From positions 1-32,093 of the IMG/VR virus record IMGVR_UViG_3300002231_001861: a stretch of DNA of 32,093 bases. The stretch is one strand, 5' to 3'. Below, piece after piece: positions 23,929 to 31,804 of this stretch. Position 1 is the first letter of the stretch. Each line of letters opens with the position of its first letter. Both the position numbers and the translations under genes were made by a program. Below the pieces are notes generated by a model. It made no database searches. It was given only the letters and a program-made list of their open reading frames with translations, and was not told the origin of the DNA. Source of the stretch: a virus.

Positions 23929-25986
23929 CTACGCTTGCGGCGCATTGTTTATAAGAGGAACTTGCGATTCCACTTGTTGTTTATTACTATTACCAACCTG
24001 AGATTGCGTCCCTTTTGGTATTTGTGAAAACTCTTTTAGGAAAACACCTTGTTGTTGCAACTTCTCCATCATCCATTGAATTGTTTCCGATGGTGCTTTA
24101 ATCCTTTCAACTTTACCAGTTACTGGATTAAGCCAAGATGCGTTTATTGTTGTTAAGAAGCCGCCACTAGGTATCAGCCCTAGCTCAGAGTTCTTAATAG
24201 CTTCAAGCTGTACTGCTTTTGCTGTTGTGTGTAATTGTATTTTATCTTTATAATTCTGTTGTATCTGACTGTCTAAAAACTTAAAGTCCGACTTTGTCAT
24301 CCTTGATGAAAGAGAATTAAGCATTAAGTCGTGATCGTCAAATTCATTAATAGGTACAATCTCGCCTCTATCTAACGCTAGTAATGTATTGTCAACATAA
24401 TCCTGTTTCGATGTAAGTGTAGAGGATAACGATTCTTTTGAGCCAAATGGCATATCTTTAATAAGCATACCTAGTTGCTCTGGTTGAAGCGAGCTACCTG
24501 CATATTGTAGAATTGAAGTAGCCCTTAGTACTTCACCAAACTTTGTCTCTATATCACCCGACATTGGCTCAACATAGAAATCAAAAGAGTCATCACTAAG
24601 TTTTTTAAACTCAGAAATATTGACAGTTTCAGTTGCACCCATGACTTTAATAGCCATGCTTTCGGGTAAATGCTTTTGTGCGAGCTTTAGTGCAATTGAA
24701 AATATTTCTGTTTCAAAGTCTTCATATTTTGTACTATATATACTAAACCTTCTCTTATCTTTCATTGACGTATAAAGCATTTGGTATGGGTCACCTTGTG
24801 GTGCCTTCTCTTCGTTTATAAACGCTAAGTTACAAGCCTCGTACATTTCCTGTATTTGTCTAACTTGATATTCTAAATACTGCGCACCAGATCTACCTGC
24901 TTGAATAACAGGCATTTCACCTGCATAAGAGTAAGATCTTATTCCTGCCATACTTCCTGCGCTTGATAGCTTTGTACCTTTTTGAATAAAAACCTTATCA
25001 TCACCTAAAGTAATCTGATGTTCTGCCATTTTGGAAGCACTTCGATTTATTTCAATTTGATATGGACGACATATTTTAATTATAGATGTACTTCTAGCCG
25101 ATGTTGTCATCTCGTCAAAACCAAGATACACCCAATTCCATTGACCAAACGGAAGTCCAGTTTTTGTAACAACAAAGTCTTTCGTAAACATAACATACTT
25201 ACCTTCTGGGTTTTCCAAGTCAGGTCTTCCGTAGTATTCCATTATTACGACTTTATCTTTTACTTCTTTTATTACACCATTGTATGCATCAAAGGCATGA
25301 TGTCCTGATGAGATACCAGGTTTAATATTACCAACCATTTCTGGCTTAAGTTCTTTTACTAATGCCTTAAAATCTTCAAGGTCAACGATTGATTCGTGTA
25401 TCAACCATCTCGCGTCTTCAAAGTCTCTTGCTGATGGATCTAGCTTTATATCGAAACCAAAGGCTTTATCTATTGCTATCTGACCTCCAGGGAGCTTTAT
25501 TGGTTCGCCAAACTCATTTAACCCTGCGTCAACAAGCGGCCCCGACGATGGGTCGTATGAAACTTTTGCGAATGTTTCACCTATGGTCACAAAGTCATCA
25601 ACAAACTTACGTTGCTTCTTTCTCCACTTATTAGTTCTTTTAATCCACATAAGTACAGAATTAGCAAGCTCTGATGCCTTATTGTCGGACAATTCTTCCT
25701 TGTTGTATGGCCTAGTTGAAACACTAGGATTGCCGTCAAGGATTGCGTTAGTATATATGTTTACAACCCTTGGGATATGATTCTTTGTTATACGTATTTC
25801 TGGCTTGTCAAAACTAGACACCCTTCCACGAAGAGTATCACTAAACCCATTTACTTTAGCCTTTTTATGGTGCTTGCCAGACTTTACAAGGATATTATTT
25901 CTCTGCTCAGCAAAGATAGCTTCGTCAGCCCTTTTTGCCATACTGTGCTTTTTTAATAGATCCTGGTGTTCTTTGTCTTGCTTCAA
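23929..25986 (-). CDS. portal protein, 685 aa
   Basis: The large size, position after terminase and before scaffold, and sequence features fit podovirus portals: an N-terminal helical region, the conserved FVDDFVTIGETFAKVSYDP segment, FGFDIKLDPSARDFEDARW, and a long helical stem/crown region with a Gln-rich C-terminus. The start is TTG at 25986, overlapping the preceding stop (TTGA), with AAGGAAG six bases upstream; the next ATG is 15 codons in. It forms the dodecameric DNA gate at one capsid vertex (family knowledge). Confidence 0.87.
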   Translation of the reverse strand: MKQDKEHQDLLKKHSMAKRADEAIFAEQRNNILVKSGKHHKKAKVNGFSDTLRGRVSSFDKPEIRITKNHIPRVVNIYTNAILDGNPSVSTRPYNKEELSDNKASELANSVLMWIKRTNKWRKKQRKFVDDFVTIGETFAKVSYDPSSGPLVDAGLNEFGEPIKLPGGQIAIDKAFGFDIKLDPSARDFEDARWLIHESIVDLEDFKALVKELKPEMVGNIKPGISSGHHAFDAYNGVIKEVKDKVVIMEYYGRPDLENPEGKYVMFTKDFVVTKTGLPFGQWNWVYLGFDEMTTSARSTSIIKICRPYQIEINRSASKMAEHQITLGDDKVFIQKGTKLSSAGSMAGIRSYSYAGEMPVIQAGRSGAQYLEYQVRQIQEMYEACNLAFINEEKAPQGDPYQMLYTSMKDKRRFSIYSTKYEDFETEIFSIALKLAQKHLPESMAIKVMGATETVNISEFKKLSDDSFDFYVEPMSGDIETKFGEVLRATSILQYAGSSLQPEQLGMLIKDMPFGSKESLSSTLTSKQDYVDNTLLALDRGEIVPINEFDDHDLMLNSLSSRMTKSDFKFLDSQIQQNYKDKIQLHTTAKAVQLEAIKNSELGLIPSGGFLTTINASWLNPVTGKVERIKAPSETIQWMMEKLQQQGVFLKEFSQIPKGTQSQVGNSNKQQVESQVPLINNAPQA

Positions 25987-26345
25987 GATTCACTTCCTTC
26001 TAGTAAGTATTTCTCATATGCCAGAGGGTCAGATAATTTAATTTCTTCCAAATCAAACTCTTCTTCGATATTATTAGAAACAGGCTCACTATCCTCGATA
26101 TTATTATTGTAATCAAAATCTGAACTTTTCGCAACAAATGTTTTGGAAACTGGCGCAAAGTCTATTTTTACACCATTATATTCAAGTCTCGTGACAGCAT
26201 TTTCACCACAGGCTTTAATTATTTCAATAAGATTCAAACTCTCCTGCCCAGTGCTTAAGCTCTTCGTTGTCTTCTTTGCTGAAATACCTTTTGACGTAGT
26301 TTTCCTTGTAGAAGTCTTCTGGTCTCTCTCTTTCAATTGTGCCAT
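25983..26345 (-). CDS. small acidic protein between TerL and portal, up to 120 aa
   Basis: The core (about 38-120) begins LNLIEIIKACGENAVTRLEY and ends LEEIKLSDPLAYEKYLLEG, a pattern I recognise from short proteins encoded between terminase and portal in podovirus-like phages; their function is unknown. Two starts are possible. The ATG at 26345 has GAGG at good spacing and adds a Lys/Thr/Ser-rich N-terminus, but then 122 bases overlap TerL in another frame. A TTG near 26234 would remove most of the overlap, but its AGGAG site is only three bases away. The core is more certain than the extension. Confidence 0.65.
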   Translation of the reverse strand: MAQLKERDQKTSTRKTTSKGISAKKTTKSLSTGQESLNLIEIIKACGENAVTRLEYNGVKIDFAPVSKTFVAKSSDFDYNNNIEDSEPVSNNIEEEFDLEEIKLSDPLAYEKYLLEGSES

Positions 26346-27792
26346 TTTTTCCTCTTACTGCTCCATGCTGTATAGCATATTTTGTTTTTGTGTTAGTGTT
26401 TACAATAACTTCCCAATCAACAGGTATGGACATCATTGCATATCTTAACGCGTCTATCAAATCATCCTTGGCTGTACGCTTATTTGCACCAACTCTTAAT
26501 CCTTCAAGCTCTCTTGCTAATTTTAACGAGTCTTCATCCCGATTGTAAACCTTTAACATATCTAACTTAAATGCAGTATTTAGAACCATTTCCCCGACCT
26601 CATGGTTTTTCTTGGCCTTTTTAAATGGTATACCACATCTAGTTGCTATCGTATGGAAGTCCCTTGCTGCCCAGTCATAACATTGCGATATTGGCTTCCA
26701 ATCTCCAAGTAGCTGCATATATGCATTTAGAATATCACCTGCTGTTGTTTCTATCTTATCCATACGTCTGCATTTTAGAACTCTTACTTTTTTGTAATCT
26801 GGTGAGCATCCAAGAATAACCATTGCTGCAGGATGATTATCCTCACCACCTGTGCCAATATCAACACCACCATAAACAAACCATCCACTTGGCAGGATCT
26901 TTGGATTATTAATATTAGGCCTAACAAAATGCCTAGCTCGGTCAAATGTAGGGTAAACAAGGCCAGTGTCAACAACAAACTTGCCATAAATCCTCCTCTC
27001 TACTTCCGCGGAGTTTTTACATTTAAGTTTTATTCTTTCTATTCTTTCTTCCGTCCAAGGTGTAGATGACCCATCTTCGTACTCGAGGCAGTCGTACATT
27101 GACACCTGTATCTTAAATGCGTCTTTTTCTCTTTCTTCAACACCTTTCCCTTCGATAACATCTCTCCAGTAGTCTTGCCCAAGTGTGGCTGTAAAGACCA
27201 TTGAAAACTGTCCGTCAGACGAATAGAGCCTAGCATCAAGCTCAGGTTTAAGATCCATAGGAAGTTCCTCATCAGCGTCAATTGCAAACGGAGTCCCCGA
27301 CTGTAAATCCACCACGTTTTGAGAGTATGTCTTAAAGTATATTTTGTATCCATTATTAAATATTATCGCCTTTAGCTTCTTGTTTTCTTTAAAGATCCGC
27401 CACCCAAATACAGGATCATCCTTCATTTTTCCCCTAGGAAGAAACTGCGGTATCCACTTATCCTCGACCTCACTAGTAACAGTGTCAAAGTTAGGGTAAA
27501 GATACCAACTAAATGGTGTCATATCCTTGTTTAGCTTATACTGGGCTGGCCACAACTTTGGCCACAAAGACGGAGTTGTAGCTATTGTTATCCTGTCCCT
27601 TATCTGTGTAGATGATTTACCTATCTGATTTGCAGCACATAAGTATCTAGCCTTGCAGAACTTTGCATCGCTATACTTCCTAGCCCACTTATACATCTTT
27701 AATCCATACAAATGAGGGAGAAGCTCTCTCCTAGCTGTCTCTTGTTCTAGTAGTCTAAGCTTTTTTCTTTTTAGCTCTAGCAGGTCTGACAT
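26224..27792 (-). CDS. terL: terminase large subunit (packaging ATPase-nuclease), 522 aa
   Basis: This is the DNA-packaging motor and headful/cos nuclease. The ATPase domain has Walker A AANQIGKS (53-60), Walker B AIDADEE (170-176) and coupling motif FTATLGQ (200-206). The nuclease domain has GVDIGTG with Asp311, YDWAARD (372-378) and KDDLIDAL (442-449), providing the acidic metal ligands of an RNase H-like fold. All key residues are present and the length is normal. AAGGAAG precedes the ATG. The start is embedded in the preceding 64-aa gene and the end overlaps the next gene. Confidence 0.95.
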   Translation of the reverse strand: MSDLLELKRKKLRLLEQETARRELLPHLYGLKMYKWARKYSDAKFCKARYLCAANQIGKSSTQIRDRITIATTPSLWPKLWPAQYKLNKDMTPFSWYLYPNFDTVTSEVEDKWIPQFLPRGKMKDDPVFGWRIFKENKKLKAIIFNNGYKIYFKTYSQNVVDLQSGTPFAIDADEELPMDLKPELDARLYSSDGQFSMVFTATLGQDYWRDVIEGKGVEEREKDAFKIQVSMYDCLEYEDGSSTPWTEERIERIKLKCKNSAEVERRIYGKFVVDTGLVYPTFDRARHFVRPNINNPKILPSGWFVYGGVDIGTGGEDNHPAAMVILGCSPDYKKVRVLKCRRMDKIETTAGDILNAYMQLLGDWKPISQCYDWAARDFHTIATRCGIPFKKAKKNHEVGEMVLNTAFKLDMLKVYNRDEDSLKLARELEGLRVGANKRTAKDDLIDALRYAMMSIPVDWEVIVNTNTKTKYAIQHGAVRGKNGTIERERPEDFYKENYVKRYFSKEDNEELKHWAGEFESY

Positions 27793-27949
27793 CTACTTCC
27801 TTGTAAATAATAGTATAAATAATAACCGACGGCCCCTCGTGACAGTTAAATAGCTCGATGTTATCAAGCCCTTTGATAGCCTCGTTTAGTAACCTTTCAC
27901 TTGATGATGCATTCTGTTTTAAAATAACAACACTCTTTATTTTAAACAC
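27755..27949 (-). CDS. small protein overlapping the terL start, 64 aa, unknown
   Basis: The start is GTG at 27949, one base after the previous stop, with AGAGGT six bases upstream. The protein has a beta-helix-beta look (FKIKSVVILKQ, a helix with LLNEAIKGL, then PSVIIYTIIYKEV) and a basic KKKKA end. The stop lies 38 bases inside terL, suggesting translational coupling. A small regulatory or terminase-associated protein is conceivable, but no family is recognised. Confidence 0.6.
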   Translation of the reverse strand: MFKIKSVVILKQNASSSERLLNEAIKGLDNIELFNCHEGPSVIIYTIIYKEVDVRPARAKKKKA

Positions 27950-27950
27950 T

Positions 27951-28634
27951 CTATACCTCTGTATCTATTATACTGTCGTGCATTTTGCCTTCCAGTTCTT
28001 TCAGTTTTTTATTCAACTCGTCCATATCAAGCTCAGCAGTTTCACCTGGCTTAACGTCTGGTTCAGTAGTATTCATAACTAGTTGCTTCTGGACAGCACT
28101 ACCATGAACCCTGTTTTCTAATTGAGACATTAGCTTTAACCAAGTGTTGACCCTAGACATATCGTATTCTTCATACTCCAAGGTCTCATCTTCGCCTTGC
28201 TCTTTCTTTATCTTTTTGAACTTCTTAACCTTAAGTGGCATTGTTAGTATTTCTTCATACCTCTTTGTTGCACTATCAAGCATAGACTTTATACGCTTTT
28301 CATATTTTACAACTGGCATAACAAGCCATGCAGCTAAGTATCTATTAGACTTTAACGAGGAATTAAACATCGGTAGTGGCATTATCCCATTGCAAACAGC
28401 ATCAAGGTTAACCTTTCTCCCAGAGTCTTCGGCAATTTCAACCTCTCTCCAGAAAGCATCCCTTATCTCGTAGAATATTGGCTCAGGATTAGCCATCCGT
28501 TCAACCTGCACTGGATTCTTGTTTATCACTTCACCCAAGCATTCATCAACCATATTGACTATAGATACAGGATATATTTTATCACGTCTTGAGATTGAAA
28601 CTTCATAGAAATTGTTCTTCATTTTACGTACCAC
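27951..28634 (-). CDS. probable terminase small subunit-like protein, 227 aa
   Basis: It lies upstream of terL. The central part (AFWREVEIAEDSGRKVNLDA, then YLAAWLVMPVVKYEKRIKSM and a later LENRVHGSAVQKQLV) resembles a conserved protein found just before terL in podovirus-like genomes, where a DNA-recognition small subunit is expected. The C-terminus is acidic and helical. The start is GTG at 28634 or ATG at 28622; neither has a good ribosome site. No helix-turn-helix is obvious, so the role is inferred. Confidence 0.6.
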   Translation of the reverse strand: MVRKMKNNFYEVSISRRDKIYPVSIVNMVDECLGEVINKNPVQVERMANPEPIFYEIRDAFWREVEIAEDSGRKVNLDAVCNGIMPLPMFNSSLKSNRYLAAWLVMPVVKYEKRIKSMLDSATKRYEEILTMPLKVKKFKKIKKEQGEDETLEYEEYDMSRVNTWLKLMSQLENRVHGSAVQKQLVMNTTEPDVKPGETAELDMDELNKKLKELEGKMHDSIIDTEV

Positions 28635-28673
28635 AATATTAAAAAAATAGATGTTAAGTTAGTTGAAAACAGA

Positions 28674-28949
28674 CTAGCCAATAATAGAAGGGGTAGGTTG
28701 ACCCATATCTTCCGCAGGAACTTGTGTATTAGCAACCAGATCATTTATACCTTCTTGCTGTGGCTGAATCTTGCCAGCAATCTTGTTTCTATCTTCTCTT
28801 CTTTTTATTTCACTAAGTTTAATTTTAGCCATAGCTTCAAACTTGCTCTTAGTATCGTCTATTACTAATTTTGCATCCTTAGTATCCAAACTGTCAAGGT
28901 CGCTAAAAATCTTCTCAAATACCTGCGTAACTAAATCTTTCTCTTCCAT
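28674..28949 (-). CDS. small hypothetical protein, 91 aa
   Basis: The helical, charged N-terminal two thirds (VFEKIFSDLDSLDTKDAKLV, then KIKLSEIKRREDRNK) are followed by a Pro/Gln/Gly-rich disordered end (GQPTPSIIG). The start overlaps the upstream stop (TAATG-type junction). It precedes the probable small terminase after a short gap. No domain is recognised. Confidence 0.6.
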   Translation of the reverse strand: MEEKDLVTQVFEKIFSDLDSLDTKDAKLVIDDTKSKFEAMAKIKLSEIKRREDRNKIAGKIQPQQEGINDLVANTQVPAEDMGQPTPSIIG

Positions 28950-30052
28950 TATAATTTCTCACCTTTTATTTCCAATACTCTTTTACTTAGCTTGTCTAAC
29001 TCTTTCTCTATATCAGTCTGAGGTTTTGGCCCCTCTTCTATACCAAGTATCTCATTAACCCTTTTATCCATAGCTCTCTTCTTGTCTTCTGGTGAAAGTG
29101 CCTCAGCGTCACTAGACCCACCGAACTGATTCATAAGTAATGCAAGTGCTGCCCCACCAACTGTACCACCGATAGCAGTTTTTAGTTTATTCTCTCCAAC
29201 TGCTTTAGCAACTGGCTTCGCTTTCCTTTTTGCCTTTTCGGTAATAACCTTTGAAACCTTTTTTGCTCGTCTTAACTTTTTCCCAGTGTTAGCAATATTG
29301 TTGTCTATCCGCCCTCTAAGCGGAAGGTCTATCCCAAGCTCTTCTGGAGTAAAAGTAGGAGGAAGTTCTATATTATCAATAGCATCTCTTATATTTGTCT
29401 CGGCTCTGTCTGCTATATCTTTACCAATCCTAGCCTCTTTTAGTGCTTCTTTAATTTGTATGTTTGACAAATCAGCCCCTGCACCTGCCGATATTCTTTC
29501 TGATTTTTTAAGATTCACCCTGTTCGCTCTTTTCAACAGCTCTGCTGGCTTCCCTTCTAGTTCAGTAACCAGTGTCCTAGCGTTTGTTTCTTTAACTATT
29601 CCTAAAACTTTGTCTTTAGCAAATTCAAGTGTTTTCTTTGGGATCTTTAACTCTTTTCCTAGTTGCTCAACAGCCCTTATCGCTAACCCTTCATCTAAAT
29701 CAGCACCGCCTTTTTTAGATATGTAGTCGATAACAGTCTCAACAACTTTATCAACTGCGCCTACAGACTTCTGAACAACTGGCGCAGCTTCTTTTGCTTT
29801 TGTTTTCTTAAGCAAACCAACCGCCTTCTTTAGTAAACTTGGAGACTTTGCTGCAGCCTTTTCAGTAAACTTCAAGCTTCCACCAAACGGATCTGGTGGG
29901 TTTAGTAACGCATCCACGACCTGCCCCTTGTTTTCAAAGAGACTACGCGGCCCTGTTTCAAACTGGGAAGCAAGCCTGTTAGCTGTTTCCTCATCGCTTC
30001 TTTGTTTACTCTCAATAAGGTTTTTCAGTGTTTCAAGTGCAGAATTAGCCAT
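28949..30052 (-). CDS. Lys/Ala-rich protein with one hydrophobic segment, 367 aa, unknown
   Basis: The N-terminal part contains Lys/Ala stretches (LLKKAVGLLKKTKAKEAAP) and a globular middle (100-250). Residues 257-292 are very basic and histone H1-like (KKLRRAKKVSK, KAKRKAKPVAKAV), directly followed by a Gly/Ala hydrophobic segment (GGTVGGAALALLMNQFGG, 295-312) and an acidic helical end. A DNA-binding tail next to a membrane-compatible helix would suit an ejected or packaging-associated protein, but the family is not recognised. It is the first large gene of the late operon. Confidence 0.65.
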   Translation of the reverse strand: MANSALETLKNLIESKQRSDEETANRLASQFETGPRSLFENKGQVVDALLNPPDPFGGSLKFTEKAAAKSPSLLKKAVGLLKKTKAKEAAPVVQKSVGAVDKVVETVIDYISKKGGADLDEGLAIRAVEQLGKELKIPKKTLEFAKDKVLGIVKETNARTLVTELEGKPAELLKRANRVNLKKSERISAGAGADLSNIQIKEALKEARIGKDIADRAETNIRDAIDNIELPPTFTPEELGIDLPLRGRIDNNIANTGKKLRRAKKVSKVITEKAKRKAKPVAKAVGENKLKTAIGGTVGGAALALLMNQFGGSSDAEALSPEDKKRAMDKRVNEILGIEEGPKPQTDIEKELDKLSKRVLEIKGEKL

Positions 30053-30054
30053 TA

Positions 30055-30210
30055 TTATTCCTGTTCAATAGTATGTGATACAGCACCCATTATTCTACCA
30101 ACTAGGTCTTGAGCCTCGTGCGTATCCATTATTAGATCTAAAAACTTTCCAGATTCTTCTTTTACCCTCAAGATTATCCTACCATCGTTTGCAATTATTT
30201 CCAATTTCAT
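30055..30210 (-). CDS. small protein, 51 aa, unknown
   Basis: A short ORF between two operon genes. It reads MKLEIIANDGRIILRVKEES then a helix DLIMDTHEAQDLVGRIMG and ends HTIEQE. Two beta strands plus a helix form a compact mini-domain. GGATGGA upstream is a plausible ribosome site. Its stop lies a few bases before the 367-aa ATG and its start 13 bases after the 89-aa stop, a spacing typical of this operon. Confidence 0.6.
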   Translation of the reverse strand: MKLEIIANDGRIILRVKEESGKFLDLIMDTHEAQDLVGRIMGAVSHTIEQE

Positions 30211-30223
30211 GTACTATTCCATC

Positions 30224-30493
30224 CTACAGTATATTATCGTTAATATCAATAACTTTACCTTTCCTGCATTTGTTTATGTAGCTCTGTATCTTGTCAATAT
30301 ACACAACATCAGTCCTTACTTTATACCATCTCCCGACCTTTACTTCGGATGCAATCCTAGTTATATCAGATATTTCCATGATACAAGACCTTCTAAACAC
30401 ATCAAACCTGTACTTCTCTGGGCCAAACTTATTGGCAACAACACCTAGTTCTATCTTTTGTAAAGCTTCGGACATAAAAGAGGTAACCTCCAT
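30224..30493 (-). CDS. first gene of the late operon, up to 89 aa, unknown
   Basis: The protein is mixed alpha/beta: VTSFMSEALQKIELGVVANK, KYRFDVFRRSCIMEISDIT, and VGRWYKVRTDVVYIDKIQSY. The basic residues and compact size would fit a small regulator or DNA-binding protein, though no helix-turn-helix is clear. The ATG at 30493 lacks a nearby ribosome site. A second in-frame ATG at 30475 has GGAGGT 10-11 bases upstream and may be the true start (83 aa). It sits directly behind the leader terminator. Confidence 0.6.
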   Translation of the reverse strand: MEVTSFMSEALQKIELGVVANKFGPEKYRFDVFRRSCIMEISDITRIASEVKVGRWYKVRTDVVYIDKIQSYINKCRKGKVIDINDNIL

Positions 30494-30547
30494 GTATTAA
30501 ATCAAATCCTTTTGATCCTCTCATATATATTGTTTCAGATTGTTCCC

Positions 30548-30593
30548 AAAAAAGAAAGCCCTGTGCGTTAGTTTTTAGCTAAAACACAAGGCT
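30548..30593 (-). terminator. intrinsic terminator in the leader of the late operon
   Basis: On the - strand a 9-bp stem (30593-30585 with 30565-30557), with an inner TTAG/CTAA pairing, is followed by TTCTTTTTT. One pair is U-G on this strand but A-C on the other, so the structure is built for leftward RNA. It contains the 12-bp palindrome TTTTAGCTAAAA (30573-30584). It lies upstream of the first late gene. Confidence 0.75.
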
Positions 30594-30633
30594 CGTTCGA
30601 TATAATTGAGGGTACGAAAATATCTATGCGGCA

Positions 30634-30662
30634 ATGGTAGTATAGAATAGTTAATGTGTAAA
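30634..30662 (-). promoter_or_regulatory. possible weak leftward promoter of the late operon
   Basis: On the - strand TTTACA (30662-30657), 17 bases, TACCAT (30639-30634). A TATACT overlaps the spacer. Transcripts would run into the leader terminator at 30593-30548. The -10 match is poor, so this is tentative. Confidence 0.3.
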
Positions 30663-30678
30663 TAGAAATATCCAATAT

Positions 30679-30707
30679 TTGACATACAATATTTGCTACA
30701 ATAACAT
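30679..30707 (+). promoter_or_regulatory. rightward promoter for the small-gene operon at the right end
   Basis: A perfect TTGACA (30679-30684) is followed after 17 bases by TAACAT (30702-30707). The same stretch holds an extended -10 TGCTACAAT ending at 30702, and TACAAT also occurs at 30685. Either reading gives a start shortly before the AAGGAGG site of the gene at 30732. Confidence 0.6.
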
Positions 30708-30731
30708 TTAGTGATTAAGGAGGATACGCAA

Positions 30732-30941
30732 ATGAAATATAAAGAATCAGACATGATAGGTGAGGGATGGTTCCTACTTTCACCAGAAGGAAATGAGATA
30801 GTGTTAATAGACTCTACCTGCCTATGGTTAATAATGGTCGAGAGAATGTTTAGCCTTGGAGGCACTAGTGTTATCACAAAGGAACCTATGACAGTTTCTC
30901 AAGTCGAGGAATCGTTTGGCGAATGGATTATATTAGAATGA
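30732..30941 (+). CDS. small protein, 69 aa, unknown
   Basis: The start is fixed by TAAGGAGG nine bases before the ATG at 30732; an in-frame GTG at 30711 would include that site and is rejected. The sequence (GEGWFLLSPEGNEIVLIDST, VTVSQ-like VSQVEESFGEWIILE) is beta-rich and acidic, with no membrane or metal motif. It is the first gene of the rightward operon and overlaps the next by ATGA. The family is not recognised. Confidence 0.7.
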   Translation: MKYKESDMIGEGWFLLSPEGNEIVLIDSTCLWLIMVERMFSLGGTSVITKEPMTVSQVEESFGEWIILE

Positions 30942-31198
30942 GTAAACCAACAGCCGACTCTGTAATATGTAAAACTTGTGAGAAGGAAAAGCCGTTAAGC
31001 GAATACTATCTGAATGGACAATACCCAAGAAAGGATTGCAAGAGATGCTTTAACCTTAAAATCAAGATGAACAAGATACTAAGAGAGAGTCAGATTGTTG
31101 ATGGTTCGTATAGCGACAAGGCAAACAGTCTAAAGAACAGGAAGTCGAAAAAGCCAAGAGTCTACGGATGGAATGGCGACAATGAGATATACAACTAA
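30938..31198 (+). CDS. small zinc-ribbon-like protein, 86 aa
   Basis: CKTC at 11-14 and CKRC at 34-37 form a four-cysteine site with the spacing of small zinc ribbons (CxxC...KPLSEYY...CKxC), as seen in phage HNH and recombination-endonuclease relatives. No HNH residues follow; the rest is Lys/Asn-rich. A nucleic-acid-binding role is likely but not shown. The ATG overlaps the previous stop (ATGA). A start 15 bases upstream is less likely because its GAGGA is too far away. Confidence 0.65.
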   Translation: MSKPTADSVICKTCEKEKPLSEYYLNGQYPRKDCKRCFNLKIKMNKILRESQIVDGSYSDKANSLKNRKSKKPRVYGWNGDNEIYN

Positions 31199-31209
31199 GT
31201 GAGGGACGC

Positions 31210-31551
31210 ATGAATAGATTATCTAAATTTAACTTTACATCAAAGAAATATGGGCCGCTTGAAAACTGTAGCGAATGGCACGATATAGTTAATGAGCTAA
31301 ACTTCGGAAGCGTTGAGGCTAAAGAACCTTCTATGATGTCGATTACACCAGATACGAAACTTACTGATGAGGTATACGACCTTATATCAAAAGCGAACAA
31401 CACAGGGATAGACGAGAGACTTCTGATGAAAGCTGTTGCCGATACAGGGATAGATAACTACATGGATAGATTACTCGCAATTGACTGTATTAAAAAGGGA
31501 ATGATATTAGCAAGGTGTAAGATCACAGGAGGTTTAAGTGTTATTAACTAG
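31210..31551 (+). CDS. hypothetical protein, 113 aa
   Basis: GAGGGA precedes the ATG. The protein is mostly helical: NCSEWHDIVNELNFGSVEA, then KLTDEVYDLISKANNTGIDE, and a C-terminal DRLLAIDCIKKGMILARCK with a short tail. No catalytic or membrane motif is seen. It overlaps the following gene by 14 bases, and its last codons contain that gene's ribosome site. Confidence 0.65.
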   Translation: MNRLSKFNFTSKKYGPLENCSEWHDIVNELNFGSVEAKEPSMMSITPDTKLTDEVYDLISKANNTGIDERLLMKAVADTGIDNYMDRLLAIDCIKKGMILARCKITGGLSVIN

Positions 31552-31804
31552 AAGATTATTTCTACCTATAAAAAAGATTATCAACAGAGTAAGGATGTTC
31601 TTTAGTCATATTACGCTAAAGAGAAACACGAGAGAGTTCGTAAAAACCAGACCGCTATCCGATAAAGAGAAGAACAACCTACTTAATTGGGGAAGCAAGA
31701 AAAAGGGAAGGTTTAACACATTAGTCATAAGAGGAATGGATCCGTCTAAGGCATACGATATAGTGGAATATCAGAAAGGAGTCGTCAATGTGGAAAAAGA
31801 TTAA
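31538..31804 (+). CDS. basic small protein, 88 aa, unknown
   Basis: The GTG start is preceded by AGGAGG at ideal spacing, inside the upstream gene. The N-terminal 30 residues are basic and hydrophobic (LLTRRLFLPIKKIINRVRMF), suggesting a membrane-contacting amphipathic helix. The rest is Lys/Asn-rich (LLNWGSKKKGRFNTLVIRG). It lies just before the lysozyme and overlaps it by 17 bases, so a lysis-associated role is possible but unsupported by family evidence. Confidence 0.6.
   Translation: MLLTRRLFLPIKKIINRVRMFFSHITLKRNTREFVKTRPLSDKEKNNLLNWGSKKKGRFNTLVIRGMDPSKAYDIVEYQKGVVNVEKD

Noticed and set aside
30601-30606. Perfect TATAAT on the + strand
   Set aside because: There is no -35 or TGN extension at usable distance; TTGACA at 30679 is a better rightward promoter.
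30575-30877. 100-aa - strand ORF over the divergent control region
   Set aside because: It overlaps promoters, a terminator and a well-supported + strand gene, and has no ribosome site.
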